This document shows, in pieces, positions 1 to 7,976 of a stretch of DNA of 24,472 nt. Under the pieces are notes generated by a model, which saw nothing but the letters and a program-made list of their open reading frames with translations, searched no databases and was not told the DNA's origin. Within the stretch, counting starts at the first letter, position 1; every line of letters starts with the position of its first letter. A program made the translations under genes and the position numbers. Source of the stretch: an uncultured Acetatifactor sp. (lineage in GTDB: Bacteria; Bacillota; Clostridia; Lachnospirales; Lachnospiraceae); assembly GCA_910584865.1 (NCBI GenBank), contig CAJUCE010000049.1:1-24472 (forward strand). The letters are read 5' to 3'.

Positions 1-1
1 A

Positions 2-1441
2 AACGGACGTCGCCCGTTCGCGTTTACTCAAACGTTCGGGTGCCAGATGAATGCCAGGGACTCGGAAAAACTGTCGGGCATTCTGGAACAGGCAGGCTAC
101 CGGCTCACGGAAGACGAGAATGCGGATTTTGTTATTTTCAACACCTGCACTGTCCGGGACAATGCCAATCAGCGTGTCTACGGCAGACTGGGAGAGCTGA
201 ACGGATATAAAAGGCGCAATCCCGATATGAAAATCGCCCTCTGCGGCTGCATGATGCAGGAACCGGCTGTAATTGAGAAACTGAAAAAGAGCTATTCCTT
301 TATTGATTTGATTTTCGGCACCCACAATATTTACAAATTTGCGGAACTGCTGTATGCTTCCTTCCGCCAGGAGGAAATGTGCTCCTTCGGCCAGAAGGGA
401 ATGATCATAGACATCTGGAAAGATACGGACAAAATCGTGGAGGATTTGCCGGTAGAGCGCAAGTATCCGTTCAAGTCCGGCATCAATATCATGTTCGGCT
501 GCAATAATTTCTGCAGCTACTGCATCGTCCCCTATGTCCGGGGGCGGGAGCGGAGCCGGAAGCCCGAGGATATCCTGGAGGAAATCCGGCGGCTTGTAGC
601 TGACGGCGTGGTGGAGGTCATGCTGTTGGGGCAGAATGTGAATTCTTATGGGAAAAATCTGGACAATCCCATATCCTTTGCCCGGCTCTTGCGGGAAGTG
701 GAGAAGATAGAGGGCCTGAAGCGGATCCGTTTCATGACATCTCATCCCAAGGATCTGTCGGATGAACTCATAGAGGTGATGGCGCAGTCAGCGAAAATCT
801 GCCGCCACCTGCACCTGCCCTTGCAGTCCGGCTCCACCCGGATTCTGGAGCGGATGAACCGTAGATACACGAAGGAACAGTACCTGGAACTGGCCGGGCG
901 CATCCGGGAGCGGATTCCGGACATTGCCATCACTACGGACATCATCGTTGGTTTTCCGGGTGAGACGGAAGCGGATTTGGAAGAGACCATGGATGTGGTG
1001 CGCAGGGTAAAGTTCGACAATGCCTTTACATTCATTTACTCAAAGCGTACCGGAACCCCGGCGGCCGCCCTGGAGGACCAGGTGCCGAAGGAGCAGGTGA
1101 AGGCAGGATTTGACCGGCTTCTGAAACTGGTGCAGGACACGGCCCGGGAGCAGGTGGCAAAATATGAGGGACAGGTCATGGAGGTCCTGATTGAGGAAGT
1201 CAATGATTCGGGCAGGACAGGCCAGGACGGCGGAGGCGGGAGTTCTGCGGAACCCGGGATTGCTGCGGCTGCGGCAGAGGTCCCCATGGTAACCGGCAGA
1301 CTTTCCAACAACACCGTGGTGCATGTGCCGGGGGATGCTTCCCTCGTCGGCAAAGTGGTGCAGGTGTCCCTGGATGAGTGCCATGGGTTCTATTATACTG
1401 GACATTGCGTGTCCTTTCATTCTGATGTGGAGGAATCATAA
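2..1441 (+). CDS. miaB: MiaB, tRNA-2-methylthio-N6-(isopentenyl)adenosine methylthiotransferase (5' end outside window)
   Basis: This radical-SAM enzyme adds a methylthio group to i6A37 of tRNAs. The frame stays open to base 2 and reads TQTFGCQMNARDSEKL, so the ATG at 47 is the internal Met of the conserved GCQMN motif and the real start lies upstream of the window. Visible motifs are the three N-terminal cluster cysteines (GCQMN, NTCTVR, GCMMQ), then the radical-SAM CxxxCxxC in GCNNFCSYCIVPYVRGRE, then a C-terminal TRAM domain ending near FYYTGHCVSF. The TRAM domain is interrupted between about bases 1200 and 1285 by a Gly/Ser- and Ala-rich stretch (GGGGSSAEPGIAAAAAE) that ordinary MiaB proteins lack. 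The following gene has its own promoter, so miaB is probably the last gene of its operon. The family call is very secure. Confidence 0.97.
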   Translation, partial: NGRRPFAFTQTFGCQMNARDSEKLSGILEQAGYRLTEDENADFVIFNTCTVRDNANQRVYGRLGELNGYKRRNPDMKIALCGCMMQEPAVIEKLKKSYSFIDLIFGTHNIYKFAELLYASFRQEEMCSFGQKGMIIDIWKDTDKIVEDLPVERKYPFKSGINIMFGCNNFCSYCIVPYVRGRERSRKPEDILEEIRRLVADGVVEVMLLGQNVNSYGKNLDNPISFARLLREVEKIEGLKRIRFMTSHPKDLSDELIEVMAQSAKICRHLHLPLQSGSTRILERMNRRYTKEQYLELAGRIRERIPDIAITTDIIVGFPGETEADLEETMDVVRRVKFDNAFTFIYSKRTGTPAAALEDQVPKEQVKAGFDRLLKLVQDTAREQVAKYEGQVMEVLIEEVNDSGRTGQDGGGGSSAEPGIAAAAAEVPMVTGRLSNNTVVHVPGDASLVGKVVQVSLDECHGFYYTGHCVSFHSDVEES

Positions 1442-1478
1442 AAAATCCGGCTGAAGCCGCCCAAATGAAAAGTTCCGG

Positions 1479-1508
1479 TTGACAGGAAATCATTTCCTGT
1501 GTTACACT
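1479..1508 (+). promoter_or_regulatory. Promoter of the riboswitch-antiporter unit
   Basis: A perfect -35 TTGACA (1479-1484) is followed after 18 bp by TACACT (1503-1508), or after 17 bp by TTACAC. Transcription would start near 1514, just before the riboswitch aptamer. A palindrome covers the spacer (separate entry). Confidence 0.7.
1482..1500. promoter_or_regulatory. 19-bp perfect palindrome between -35 and -10, probable repressor operator
   Basis: ACAGGAAATcATTTCCTGT is a 9+1+9 perfect inverted repeat that starts inside the -35 box and fills the spacer. A dimeric protein bound here would block RNA polymerase. I do not recognise the sequence as a known MntR, Fur, Zur or PerR box, so the regulator is unknown. 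Confidence 0.55.
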
Positions 1509-1514
1509 GGCGTT

Positions 1515-1632
1515 GATAAAGGGAGTAGCTTGCATGGAGGCAGTCCATGTTTACCTTGCCGTCAATACGATTTTCCCGGCGGGATGCCTGCGGGAAATCC
1601 GGCTCTGTGAGTGAGAAGCGAGACTTTGTTGT
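1515..1632 (+). promoter_or_regulatory. yybP-ykoY-type (Mn2+) riboswitch aptamer
   Basis: The leader carries the conserved blocks of this family: AAAGGGAGTAGC (1518-1529), CCGTCAATACG (1559-1569) and GCGAGACTTTG (1618-1628), separated by two hairpin regions (TGCATGGAGGCAGTCCATG; CCCGGC...GCGGGAAATCCGG). The terminal helix can pair AAAG (1518-1521) with CTTT (1624-1627). The family senses Mn2+ and usually turns on genes for metal export when bound. Here it precedes a cation antiporter gene, which fits. A terminator overlaps its 3' strand. Confidence 0.88.
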
Positions 1633-1665
1633 ATATTAAGTTTGCAGCAGAGTGCTCGCTTTTTT
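1617..1665 (+). terminator. Riboswitch-controlled intrinsic terminator
   Basis: AGCGAG (1617-1622) plus ACTTTG (1623-1628) can pair with CAGAGT (1648-1653) and CTCGCT (1655-1660), with one bulged G, followed by a T-run at 1660-1665. The 5' arm is the conserved 3' strand of the aptamer, so aptamer folding and terminator folding exclude each other. This predicts antitermination when metal is bound. Confidence 0.82.
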
Positions 1666-1744
1666 GCATAAAGAAAACTTTGATTTGTTCTGATTGTGCA
1701 GAAAAGCGCCGGGAGCTGCCGATTTTGAAGGAGGAAAGGTAGAA

Positions 1745-2695
1745 ATGGGAGAAGCGTACACTATGGTATTGTCACTGTTCTTACTGGTTCTTGGATTCGT
1801 ATTGTTGGTAAAAGGGGCGGACTTTTTCGTGGATGGCGCCTCAGCTATCGCCAGGCGGTTCGGGATTCCCCAACTGGTCATCGGCCTCACCATTGTGGCC
1901 ATGGGTACCAGTGCGCCGGAGGCTGCGGTGAGTATAACGGCCGCTGTCAGGGGAAATGCGGATATCACCATCGGAAATATCGTGGGCAGCAATATTCTGA
2001 ATATTCTGATTATTTTGGGGCTGTCGTCCGTGGTGGCTCCCCTGGCGGTGACTGTGCCTACTTTATTCCGGGATATTCCGTTTATGATCGGGATTACCCT
2101 GCTGTTGCTTTTCCAGGGGACGGGCGGCAGTGTGGGATTTTGGGAAGGCATGGTGCTGACGCTGTTGTTCCTGGCCTATCTGGGGTATCTGCTGTGGGCG
2201 GCGCAAAAGGACGGAAAAGAACTGGCTGCCGCGTCCGCCGAGGGGAAGAAGCTTTCGTTGTGGACAGCTCTTCTGGGAACGGCGGCAGGCCTTGTAATGA
2301 TTGTAGTGGGGAGCCATACCGCTGTGGATGCCGCTACGAACCTGGCCAGGCTTTTCGGCATGAGCGAGCGTTTTATCGGCCTGACCATCGTGGCCCTGGG
2401 TACTTCCCTGCCGGAACTGTTTACCTCTGTATCCGCTGCCGCAAAGGGAAATGCGGAGATTGCCATCGGAAATATCGTGGGCAGCAATATCTTTAACATC
2501 CTGTTTGTGGTGGGCGTGTCTGCCCTGATTACGCCGGTGCCTTTTTCGGCGGAATTTTATGCCGACATGTGGATTGCGGCGGCGGCAGGCGTGCTGCTCC
2601 TGGCATGCAGTGTGAAGGGACGGAAACTGGGACGCCGGGGCGGGATTGCCATGTTGGCCGGATATGTTCTGTATTTTGTTTTTATCTGTTTGTAA
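1745..2695 (+). CDS. CaCA-family (YrbG-like) cation antiporter under Mn2+ riboswitch control
   Basis: This 316-residue polytopic membrane protein belongs to the Ca2+:cation antiporter superfamily. It shows the two inverted alpha repeats: GTSAPEAAVS with GNIVGSNILNI in the first half, and GTSLPELFTSV with GNIVGSNIFNI in the second. About ten hydrophobic segments run through it. The start is the ATG at 1745 because a GGAGG (1732-1736) sits 8 bases upstream; an in-frame ATG at 1694 lacks this. The family exchanges Ca2+ or related divalent cations for Na+ or K+. Placement behind a Mn2+ riboswitch suggests that Mn2+ export is the physiological role here, which is inference. A 28-nt stretch is identical between the two alpha repeats (1968-1995 and 2463-2490). 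Confidence 0.9.
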   Translation: MGEAYTMVLSLFLLVLGFVLLVKGADFFVDGASAIARRFGIPQLVIGLTIVAMGTSAPEAAVSITAAVRGNADITIGNIVGSNILNILIILGLSSVVAPLAVTVPTLFRDIPFMIGITLLLLFQGTGGSVGFWEGMVLTLLFLAYLGYLLWAAQKDGKELAAASAEGKKLSLWTALLGTAAGLVMIVVGSHTAVDAATNLARLFGMSERFIGLTIVALGTSLPELFTSVSAAAKGNAEIAIGNIVGSNIFNILFVVGVSALITPVPFSAEFYADMWIAAAAGVLLLACSVKGRKLGRRGGIAMLAGYVLYFVFICL

Positions 2696-2812
2696 GGATG
2701 TCCTGTGAGAAGATGCCCGTTTCATGCTCTGTCCGACTACAGGTTTCGCAAAGCGTTTCATGCGATTCTGATAAAAGGCACGCCTCTTTGCGCCATATTC
2801 AATTGTAGGAAA

Positions 2813-2839
2813 TTGTTCTTGCTTCCTAAACAGTATAAC
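2813..2839 (+). promoter_or_regulatory. Weak promoter candidate for the Na/Pi cotransporter
   Basis: TTGTTC (2813-2818) and TATAAC (2834-2839) have a short 15-bp spacer and lie inside the 282-bp gap before the next gene. An inverted repeat TAGGAA (2806-2811) / TTCCTA (2823-2828) surrounds the -35. The rest of the gap shows nothing I can name. Confidence 0.25.
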
Positions 2840-2977
2840 TTACTGGAGGGTTTGCTTTTTCGAAAGTTTTCTGCACAGGATTGGTTTTCTTCCGCAACAA
2901 TTTGGGAATAAATAAAGTATCGCTGATGGAAGCGGTTTGAACTGCATTCCGCAAAAGAATTCACAGGAGAAGAGTAT

Positions 2978-4723
2978 ATGGATATTTTTAACGGACTGAC
3001 ACTGATCGGAGGTTTAAGCCTGTTTTTATTCGGTATGAACATCATGGGCCAGGCCCTGGAGCGCAGGGCAGGAGGGAAGCTGCGAAGCCTTTTGGGAAGG
3101 TTTACCACAGGAAAGGCGGCCGGGTTGTTGACGGGGCTTGTGGTGACAGCGGTAATACAGAGTTCTTCCGCTACCACGGTTATGGTGGTGGGATTTGTCA
3201 ATTCAGGGCTTATGACATTACGGCAGGCCGTCAATGTGATTATGGGCGCCAATGTGGGCACCACGGTGACTGCCTGGATATTAAGCCTGGCGGGAATTGA
3301 CAGCGGCAGCTGGTACATCCGCCTGTTGAAACCCTCCTCCTTCACGCCCATCCTGGCCTTTGGGGGAATTATCCTGTACATGTTCTGCAGGGGGGAGAAA
3401 AAGAGGGATACCGGGCTGATCCTTCTGGGCTTTGCCACGCTGATGTTCGGCATGGAAACCATGTCCGGGGCGGTATCCGGCTTAGGGGAGCTTCCGGCCT
3501 TCCAGAAGTTCTTCATCATGTTCCGGAATCCCATCCTGGGAGTCCTGGCAGGAGCGGTGCTGACGGCTCTCATCCAGTCCAGTTCCGCATCCGTGGGGAT
3601 CCTTCAGGCACTGGCGGTGACGGGGCAGGTCTCCTATGGGGCGGCGATTCCCATCATCATGGGGCAGAACATCGGCACCTGCCTTACCGCCATGCTCTCC
3701 TCGGTGGGCGCCAATAAGAATGCCAAAAGGGCGGCCATGGTGCATCTGTCTTTCAACTGCATCGGAACAGCGGTATGGCTGACGGCATTCTGTATTGCCA
3801 GGGGGATTTTCCATCTGTATTTCCTGGACGAGCCCGCGTCCCTTCTGGGTATTGCGGCGGCCCATTCGGTTTTCAATATCCTGTGCCTGCTGCTGATGCT
3901 GCCCCTGTCCGGCGCACTGGAGAAACTGGTCACAAGTATGGTGCCGGAGGAGAAGCAGACAGAAGAATATATGGAACTGGACGAGCGTCTCTTTGCGGCA
4001 CCTTCTATTGCCCTGGAGCGCTGCCACAGGGTTACCGGCTCCATGGCGGAGCTGTCCGTGGCGTCCCTGAAGGAAGCCATGGAAGCATTGGGAGCCCTGA
4101 CGCCGGAACTGGCGGATTCCATCCGGCTGAAGGAGGAGAAGACGGATTACTATGAGGATATCCTGAGCACCTATCTGGTAAAGCTGAGCGCCCTGCGGAT
4201 TTCCGCGGCGGACAGTACGGAAGCGGCGAAGCTGTTAAAGATTATCGGGGATTTCGAGCGGATTTCTGACCATGCGGTGAACCTGCTTCGGGCCGCGGAG
4301 GAGATGGCGGACAAAGACCGGAAGTTTACCGATACGGCGCGCGGGGAACTACAGGTGCTCTGCAGGGCGGTGGGGGAGATCCTGGAGCTGTCTGCGCGGG
4401 CATTTCTGGAGCAGGACCTGGAGGCCGCGGCGGCGGTGGAGCCTCTGGAGCAGGTAATAGACCGGTTAAAAGAGGAGATGAGGACCAGGCACATCCGGAG
4501 GATGCAGCAGGGCGGCTGTTCCATCACGGCAGGATTCGTGTGGTCTGACCTGCTGACGGATCTGGAGAGGACGGCGGACCACTGTTCCAACATTGCAGGC
4601 TGTATGTTGGATATGGCGCAGCAGAGCTTAAGCCTCCACGAGCACCTGCGGGAGTTCCGGGACGGCAGTGAATCGTTCCGCAGGAAGTTCCAGGAATTTC
4701 GTGAGAAATATGTCCTGGAATAA
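2978..4723 (+). CDS. Na+/phosphate cotransporter family protein with C-terminal PhoU-like domain
   Basis: This 581-residue protein has two Na/Pi-cotransporter repeats in the first ~310 residues, each with the hallmark QSSSA motif (VIQSSSATTVMVVGFV near residue 60 and LIQSSSASVGILQAL near 195) and Gly-rich GANVGTT / GQNIGTC segments. The C-terminal ~250 residues are helical and charged, and resemble PhoU (DFERISDHAVNL and DLERTADHCSNI are the paired E-R-x-x-D-H metal-site signatures). The membrane part moves Na+ with phosphate or a similar anion; the PhoU part probably regulates it from the cytoplasm. The ATG at 2978 has CAGGAGA (2964-2970) upstream. Neighbours on both sides have their own leaders, so it is probably monocistronic. 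Confidence 0.92.
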   Translation: MDIFNGLTLIGGLSLFLFGMNIMGQALERRAGGKLRSLLGRFTTGKAAGLLTGLVVTAVIQSSSATTVMVVGFVNSGLMTLRQAVNVIMGANVGTTVTAWILSLAGIDSGSWYIRLLKPSSFTPILAFGGIILYMFCRGEKKRDTGLILLGFATLMFGMETMSGAVSGLGELPAFQKFFIMFRNPILGVLAGAVLTALIQSSSASVGILQALAVTGQVSYGAAIPIIMGQNIGTCLTAMLSSVGANKNAKRAAMVHLSFNCIGTAVWLTAFCIARGIFHLYFLDEPASLLGIAAAHSVFNILCLLLMLPLSGALEKLVTSMVPEEKQTEEYMELDERLFAAPSIALERCHRVTGSMAELSVASLKEAMEALGALTPELADSIRLKEEKTDYYEDILSTYLVKLSALRISAADSTEAAKLLKIIGDFERISDHAVNLLRAAEEMADKDRKFTDTARGELQVLCRAVGEILELSARAFLEQDLEAAAAVEPLEQVIDRLKEEMRTRHIRRMQQGGCSITAGFVWSDLLTDLERTADHCSNIAGCMLDMAQQSLSLHEHLREFRDGSESFRRKFQEFREKYVLE

Positions 4724-4777
4724 GTTATAAAATCTAAAAATTTAATATATTTTTTATTTTTTCGTCCAAAAGTTACA

Positions 4778-4807
4778 TTGCGGACACCTGCTGCAATATG
4801 GTATAAT
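4778..4807 (+). promoter_or_regulatory. Promoter of the receiver/hybrid-kinase cluster
   Basis: TTGCGG (4778-4783), an 18-bp spacer, and an extended -10 TGGTATAAT (4799-4807). The upstream stretch at 4731-4762 is very A/T-rich and could act as an UP element or as the end of a terminator for the previous gene. A ~100-nt leader follows before the ATG at 4910. Confidence 0.65.
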
Positions 4808-4909
4808 TTTTATATGTGTCGGGATTTTTTGTCCCACCGTTTTTCTGTCCTGCAGTATTGAAATATCCGGCAGAAAATCGATAGGAAGAAACAAGGAGGC
4901 AGGTGCTGT

Positions 4910-5272
4910 ATGCAGAAACGTATTTTGGTTGTGGATGACGACAAAATGAATTTAAGGAGAACAACCCTGATTTTGGAAAAGCATTATGAGGTGCTCCTGG
5001 CGGAGTCCGGGCAGGAGGCGCTTGAAAAGCTGAAAGACGAACAGATCGATTTGGTTCTTCTGGATATCGCCATGCCGGGCATGAACGGCATCGAGACTTT
5101 TGAGAGAATGAAGGAGGACGGACTGGAGATCCCGGTGATTTTTCTGACGGCTTCCGGATATGAGGATGATGTGATGACGGCCATCCGGATGGGGGCGGTG
5201 AATTACCTGAAGAAGCCTTACATCCCCAAGAGCCTGCTGGAGCGGGTGGAAAAGGAGTTTGAGAAGGAATGA
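4910..5272 (+). CDS. Stand-alone CheY-like receiver protein
   Basis: The 120-residue protein is a single receiver domain with all catalytic residues: acidic pocket DDD at 9-11, phospho-acceptor D52 (VLLDIAMPGMNG), T80 (FLTAS) and K102 (YLKKPY). There is no output domain. AAGGAGG lies just upstream of the ATG. It overlaps the next gene, a hybrid kinase, by 4 bases (ATGA), so the two are translationally coupled. It is probably the phosphate acceptor or terminal output of the relay formed with the next two genes, acting by protein-protein contact. Partner and target are not visible from the sequence. Confidence 0.93.
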   Translation: MQKRILVVDDDKMNLRRTTLILEKHYEVLLAESGQEALEKLKDEQIDLVLLDIAMPGMNGIETFERMKEDGLEIPVIFLTASGYEDDVMTAIRMGAVNYLKKPYIPKSLLERVEKEFEKE

Positions 5273-7902
5273 GGACGGAATCACAGACAAGCATTCACCT
5301 GCTTATGGCAGGGACTCTCAGCATTTTGACCCTGTTTCTGGGACTGGTCGCGCTGACCATGTCCTGGGAGCTGTGGATGGTTCTCCTGATGGTCCTGGGC
5401 TGCATGGCGGTCTGGTGGCTCCACATCGGGAGAGTGGGCTCGGATATACTGTATGAAAATATCTGTACGGGACTGTTGTTGGTCGAGTTTTTCTTCTTTG
5501 GGGTTCACGAATCCTGTCTGCATGACATCCCCATGATGACCTGTGTGGTACTGCTGTTGCTATCACTGCTGAACAGGAAGCGTCTCCTGTTTATTGCCGT
5601 AGGCCTGTATGTAGCGCAGATTTTGTATCACTTTCTGCTGTTGGGCACCATCGGCCGCGGCATGGCTGACAGGGAGTCGCTGCGCCTGCTGATGGGGGCC
5701 GCCGCGGTGGCAGGCTCTTTGATTGTCACAAGATACCGTATCAACAGGAGGCAGGGAGAGCGGGCAAAATACGACAGCATGCAGGACCAGCTTGCCACAG
5801 CGGTACAGCAGAACGCGGATTTCCTGTCCAATGTGTCCCATGAGCTGCGCACGCCTGTCAATATGGTAATCGGCATCAGCGAAGTGGCACTGGGAAAAGA
5901 AATATCCCCGGAGATTCAGGAGAACCTGCGCTCCATCAAGATGGCAGGGAAGCGCCTGTCAGGCCAGATCAGCAATATACTTGACTACACGGAGATTGTA
6001 GAAGGCACTTTGGCGGCGGTCCAGGAGCCTTACAGGATTACGTCGGTGATAAACGACATCATGGCCATGACTGCCCTGCAGAACGGAGGCAATAATCTGG
6101 AGATGGTTTACGACATTGACCCCAGGGTGCCGTCGGTGCTGATCGGCGATCCGGAGAAGATATCCCATGTCCTGAGAATTCTGGTGGAAAATTCCCTGAA
6201 ATTTACGGAGGAGGGCGGAATCGGCCTGTGCATCGGCTTCCGGAGGGAGAGCTACGGGATTAACCTTGTGATTGATCTCTATGATACCGGTATCGGCATG
6301 AACGAGTCCCAGCTGGGGCAGATTACCGATGATTTCTATCAGGCAGATTCCGGAAGCCGACGTTATGTGGGCGGACTGGGCCTGGGGATTCCCATAGCCA
6401 GGGGCCTGCTTCATGCCATGGGCGGTTTTATTCATTTTGAGAGCAGAGAACAGCAGGGCATGCAGATACATATCACCGTTCCCCAGGGGGTGGTGGACGA
6501 TACGCCCTGTATTCAGTTTCCCAATTCCCAGAAGCTGTGTATTGCGTGCTTTTTCAAGCCAGAGCGGTACAGCAGGGATGAGGTGAGAAGATTTTATGAC
6601 AGGATGATTCTGCATCTGGTGGAGGGCCTTGGAATTGAGGGCTATCAGGCGCACAATTTTGAGGGTCTGCTGAAGCTGCAGAGGGATCACAAGCTGACCC
6701 ATATATTCATAGCCCAGAGGGAATATATGGCCAATCCTCCTTATTATGAGGAACTGGCGGAGACGGTTCCGGTGGCGGTGATTGCGGAGAAGGATTTTGT
6801 TCTGGATGCGGACAGCCGCCTGCTTGTGCTGCGCAAGCCTTTCTTTGCGCTGTCCATTGTAAACCTGATTGGAGGCGACGAACAGGGGAACAACTTCGAG
6901 GAGGACCGGGCGGCAGGGCGCAGGCCTTTTACCTGCAGGGACGTGAGGGTACTGGCTGTGGATGACGAGGAGATGAACCTTTTGGTGGCAAAAGGAGTCC
7001 TGGGCAGCTACGGCATATCGGTTGATACCTGCTTAAGCGGCAGGGAGGCGGTGGAGCTGTGCGCCAGGACTGTCTATGATGTGGTGTTCCTGGATCATAT
7101 GATGCCTGGTTTCGACGGTGTGGAGACGCTGCGGCGCATCCGGGAACTGGACAACGGAACGTACCGGGAGGTTCCGATCATCGCCCTGACGGCAAATACC
7201 ATCAGCGGGGCCCGGGAAATGTTCCGGCACGAGGGATTTGACGAGTTTATCCCCAAGCCCATAGAGCGCTCTGTCCTGGAGCGGGTGCTGCGCCGGGTGC
7301 TGCCGGAGGAATGCCTGCAGTATGATGCGGGGCATAAGGTACAGGAGACGACATGGGAAGGAGAGGCTGCGGACCGGGCAGGTGAACCGGAATCCGCAGC
7401 CTCTGTGGGAGAGGGGGATGCCGCAGGGGAGGAAACCGCGCATTGCTCCGGAAATAAAGAAAAAGAAGCGTACGGGCACCGTTCCGGAGATATGGACGGC
7501 GCGGGAGGCGCAGCCGGAGACGGGGCGGATACACCTGCGCAGGAACAGGCTCCTGCCTACGGTTCCCTTGTGCGTGCAGGCATCAACGTAAGTGTGGGGT
7601 TGGATTACTGCGGAGGGGATGACGGGTTTTATCTGGAGATGCTGCATATGTTCCATGACCAGAGGGCGGAGAAGGAGGCGGAGCTGAACAGCTACTATGA
7701 GGCCGCCGACTGGACGGATTACGGCATCAAGGCCCATGCCCTGAAGAGCACGGCACTGACCATCGGCGCGGAAGCACTTTCCGCCAAGGCGAAGGAACTG
7801 GAGATGGCAGGCAAGGAGGGCGATGAGGCCTTCATCAGGGAGAACCACAGCATTCTTCGGCAGATGTATGAGGAAGTGTGCGAAAGTATTGCCAATTTAT
7901 AA
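5269..7902 (+). CDS. Hybrid histidine kinase: TM - HisKA - HATPase - pseudo-receiver - receiver - HPt
   Basis: The 877-residue protein starts with about six hydrophobic segments (residues 10-155) and no large extracellular domain. HisKA follows with H191 (NVSHELRTPVN), then HATPase with N-box NSLKF (~308), DTGIGM and GLGLGIPIARG (~370). Residues ~421-535 have a receiver-like fold order (THIFIAQREY, VPVAVIAEKDF, LLVLRKPF) but no phospho-acceptor Asp, so this is a degenerate receiver. A true receiver follows (DDEEMN, D609 in FLDHMMPG, K663 in PKPI). A low-complexity Glu/Gly/Ala linker (~690-765) leads to a C-terminal HPt domain with H823 (AHALKSTALTIGA). The architecture is that of a complete four-step phosphorelay. 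The start overlaps the receiver gene by ATGA. It is co-transcribed with the stand-alone receiver and probably with the kinase-DegV gene 74 bases downstream. Confidence 0.94.
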   Translation: MRTESQTSIHLLMAGTLSILTLFLGLVALTMSWELWMVLLMVLGCMAVWWLHIGRVGSDILYENICTGLLLVEFFFFGVHESCLHDIPMMTCVVLLLLSLLNRKRLLFIAVGLYVAQILYHFLLLGTIGRGMADRESLRLLMGAAAVAGSLIVTRYRINRRQGERAKYDSMQDQLATAVQQNADFLSNVSHELRTPVNMVIGISEVALGKEISPEIQENLRSIKMAGKRLSGQISNILDYTEIVEGTLAAVQEPYRITSVINDIMAMTALQNGGNNLEMVYDIDPRVPSVLIGDPEKISHVLRILVENSLKFTEEGGIGLCIGFRRESYGINLVIDLYDTGIGMNESQLGQITDDFYQADSGSRRYVGGLGLGIPIARGLLHAMGGFIHFESREQQGMQIHITVPQGVVDDTPCIQFPNSQKLCIACFFKPERYSRDEVRRFYDRMILHLVEGLGIEGYQAHNFEGLLKLQRDHKLTHIFIAQREYMANPPYYEELAETVPVAVIAEKDFVLDADSRLLVLRKPFFALSIVNLIGGDEQGNNFEEDRAAGRRPFTCRDVRVLAVDDEEMNLLVAKGVLGSYGISVDTCLSGREAVELCARTVYDVVFLDHMMPGFDGVETLRRIRELDNGTYREVPIIALTANTISGAREMFRHEGFDEFIPKPIERSVLERVLRRVLPEECLQYDAGHKVQETTWEGEAADRAGEPESAASVGEGDAAGEETAHCSGNKEKEAYGHRSGDMDGAGGAAGDGADTPAQEQAPAYGSLVRAGINVSVGLDYCGGDDGFYLEMLHMFHDQRAEKEAELNSYYEAADWTDYGIKAHALKSTALTIGAEALSAKAKELEMAGKEGDEAFIRENHSILRQMYEEVCESIANL

Positions 7903-7976
7903 GTGAAAGATTACATTTTATAAATATGTGTCCGGGAGGGGACGGGGGTTTCCCGAACGGACAGTGGGAGTTTGAC

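Noticed and set aside
47..49. ATG at 47 as the start of miaB
   Set aside because: The frame is open to base 2 and encodes TQTFGCQ directly before this Met, including the first cluster cysteine. The ATG is internal.
1036..1535. Long antisense ORFs opposite miaB and other GC-rich genes
   Set aside because: They mirror the codon structure of the real genes, have no ribosome binding sites and give no recognisable protein.
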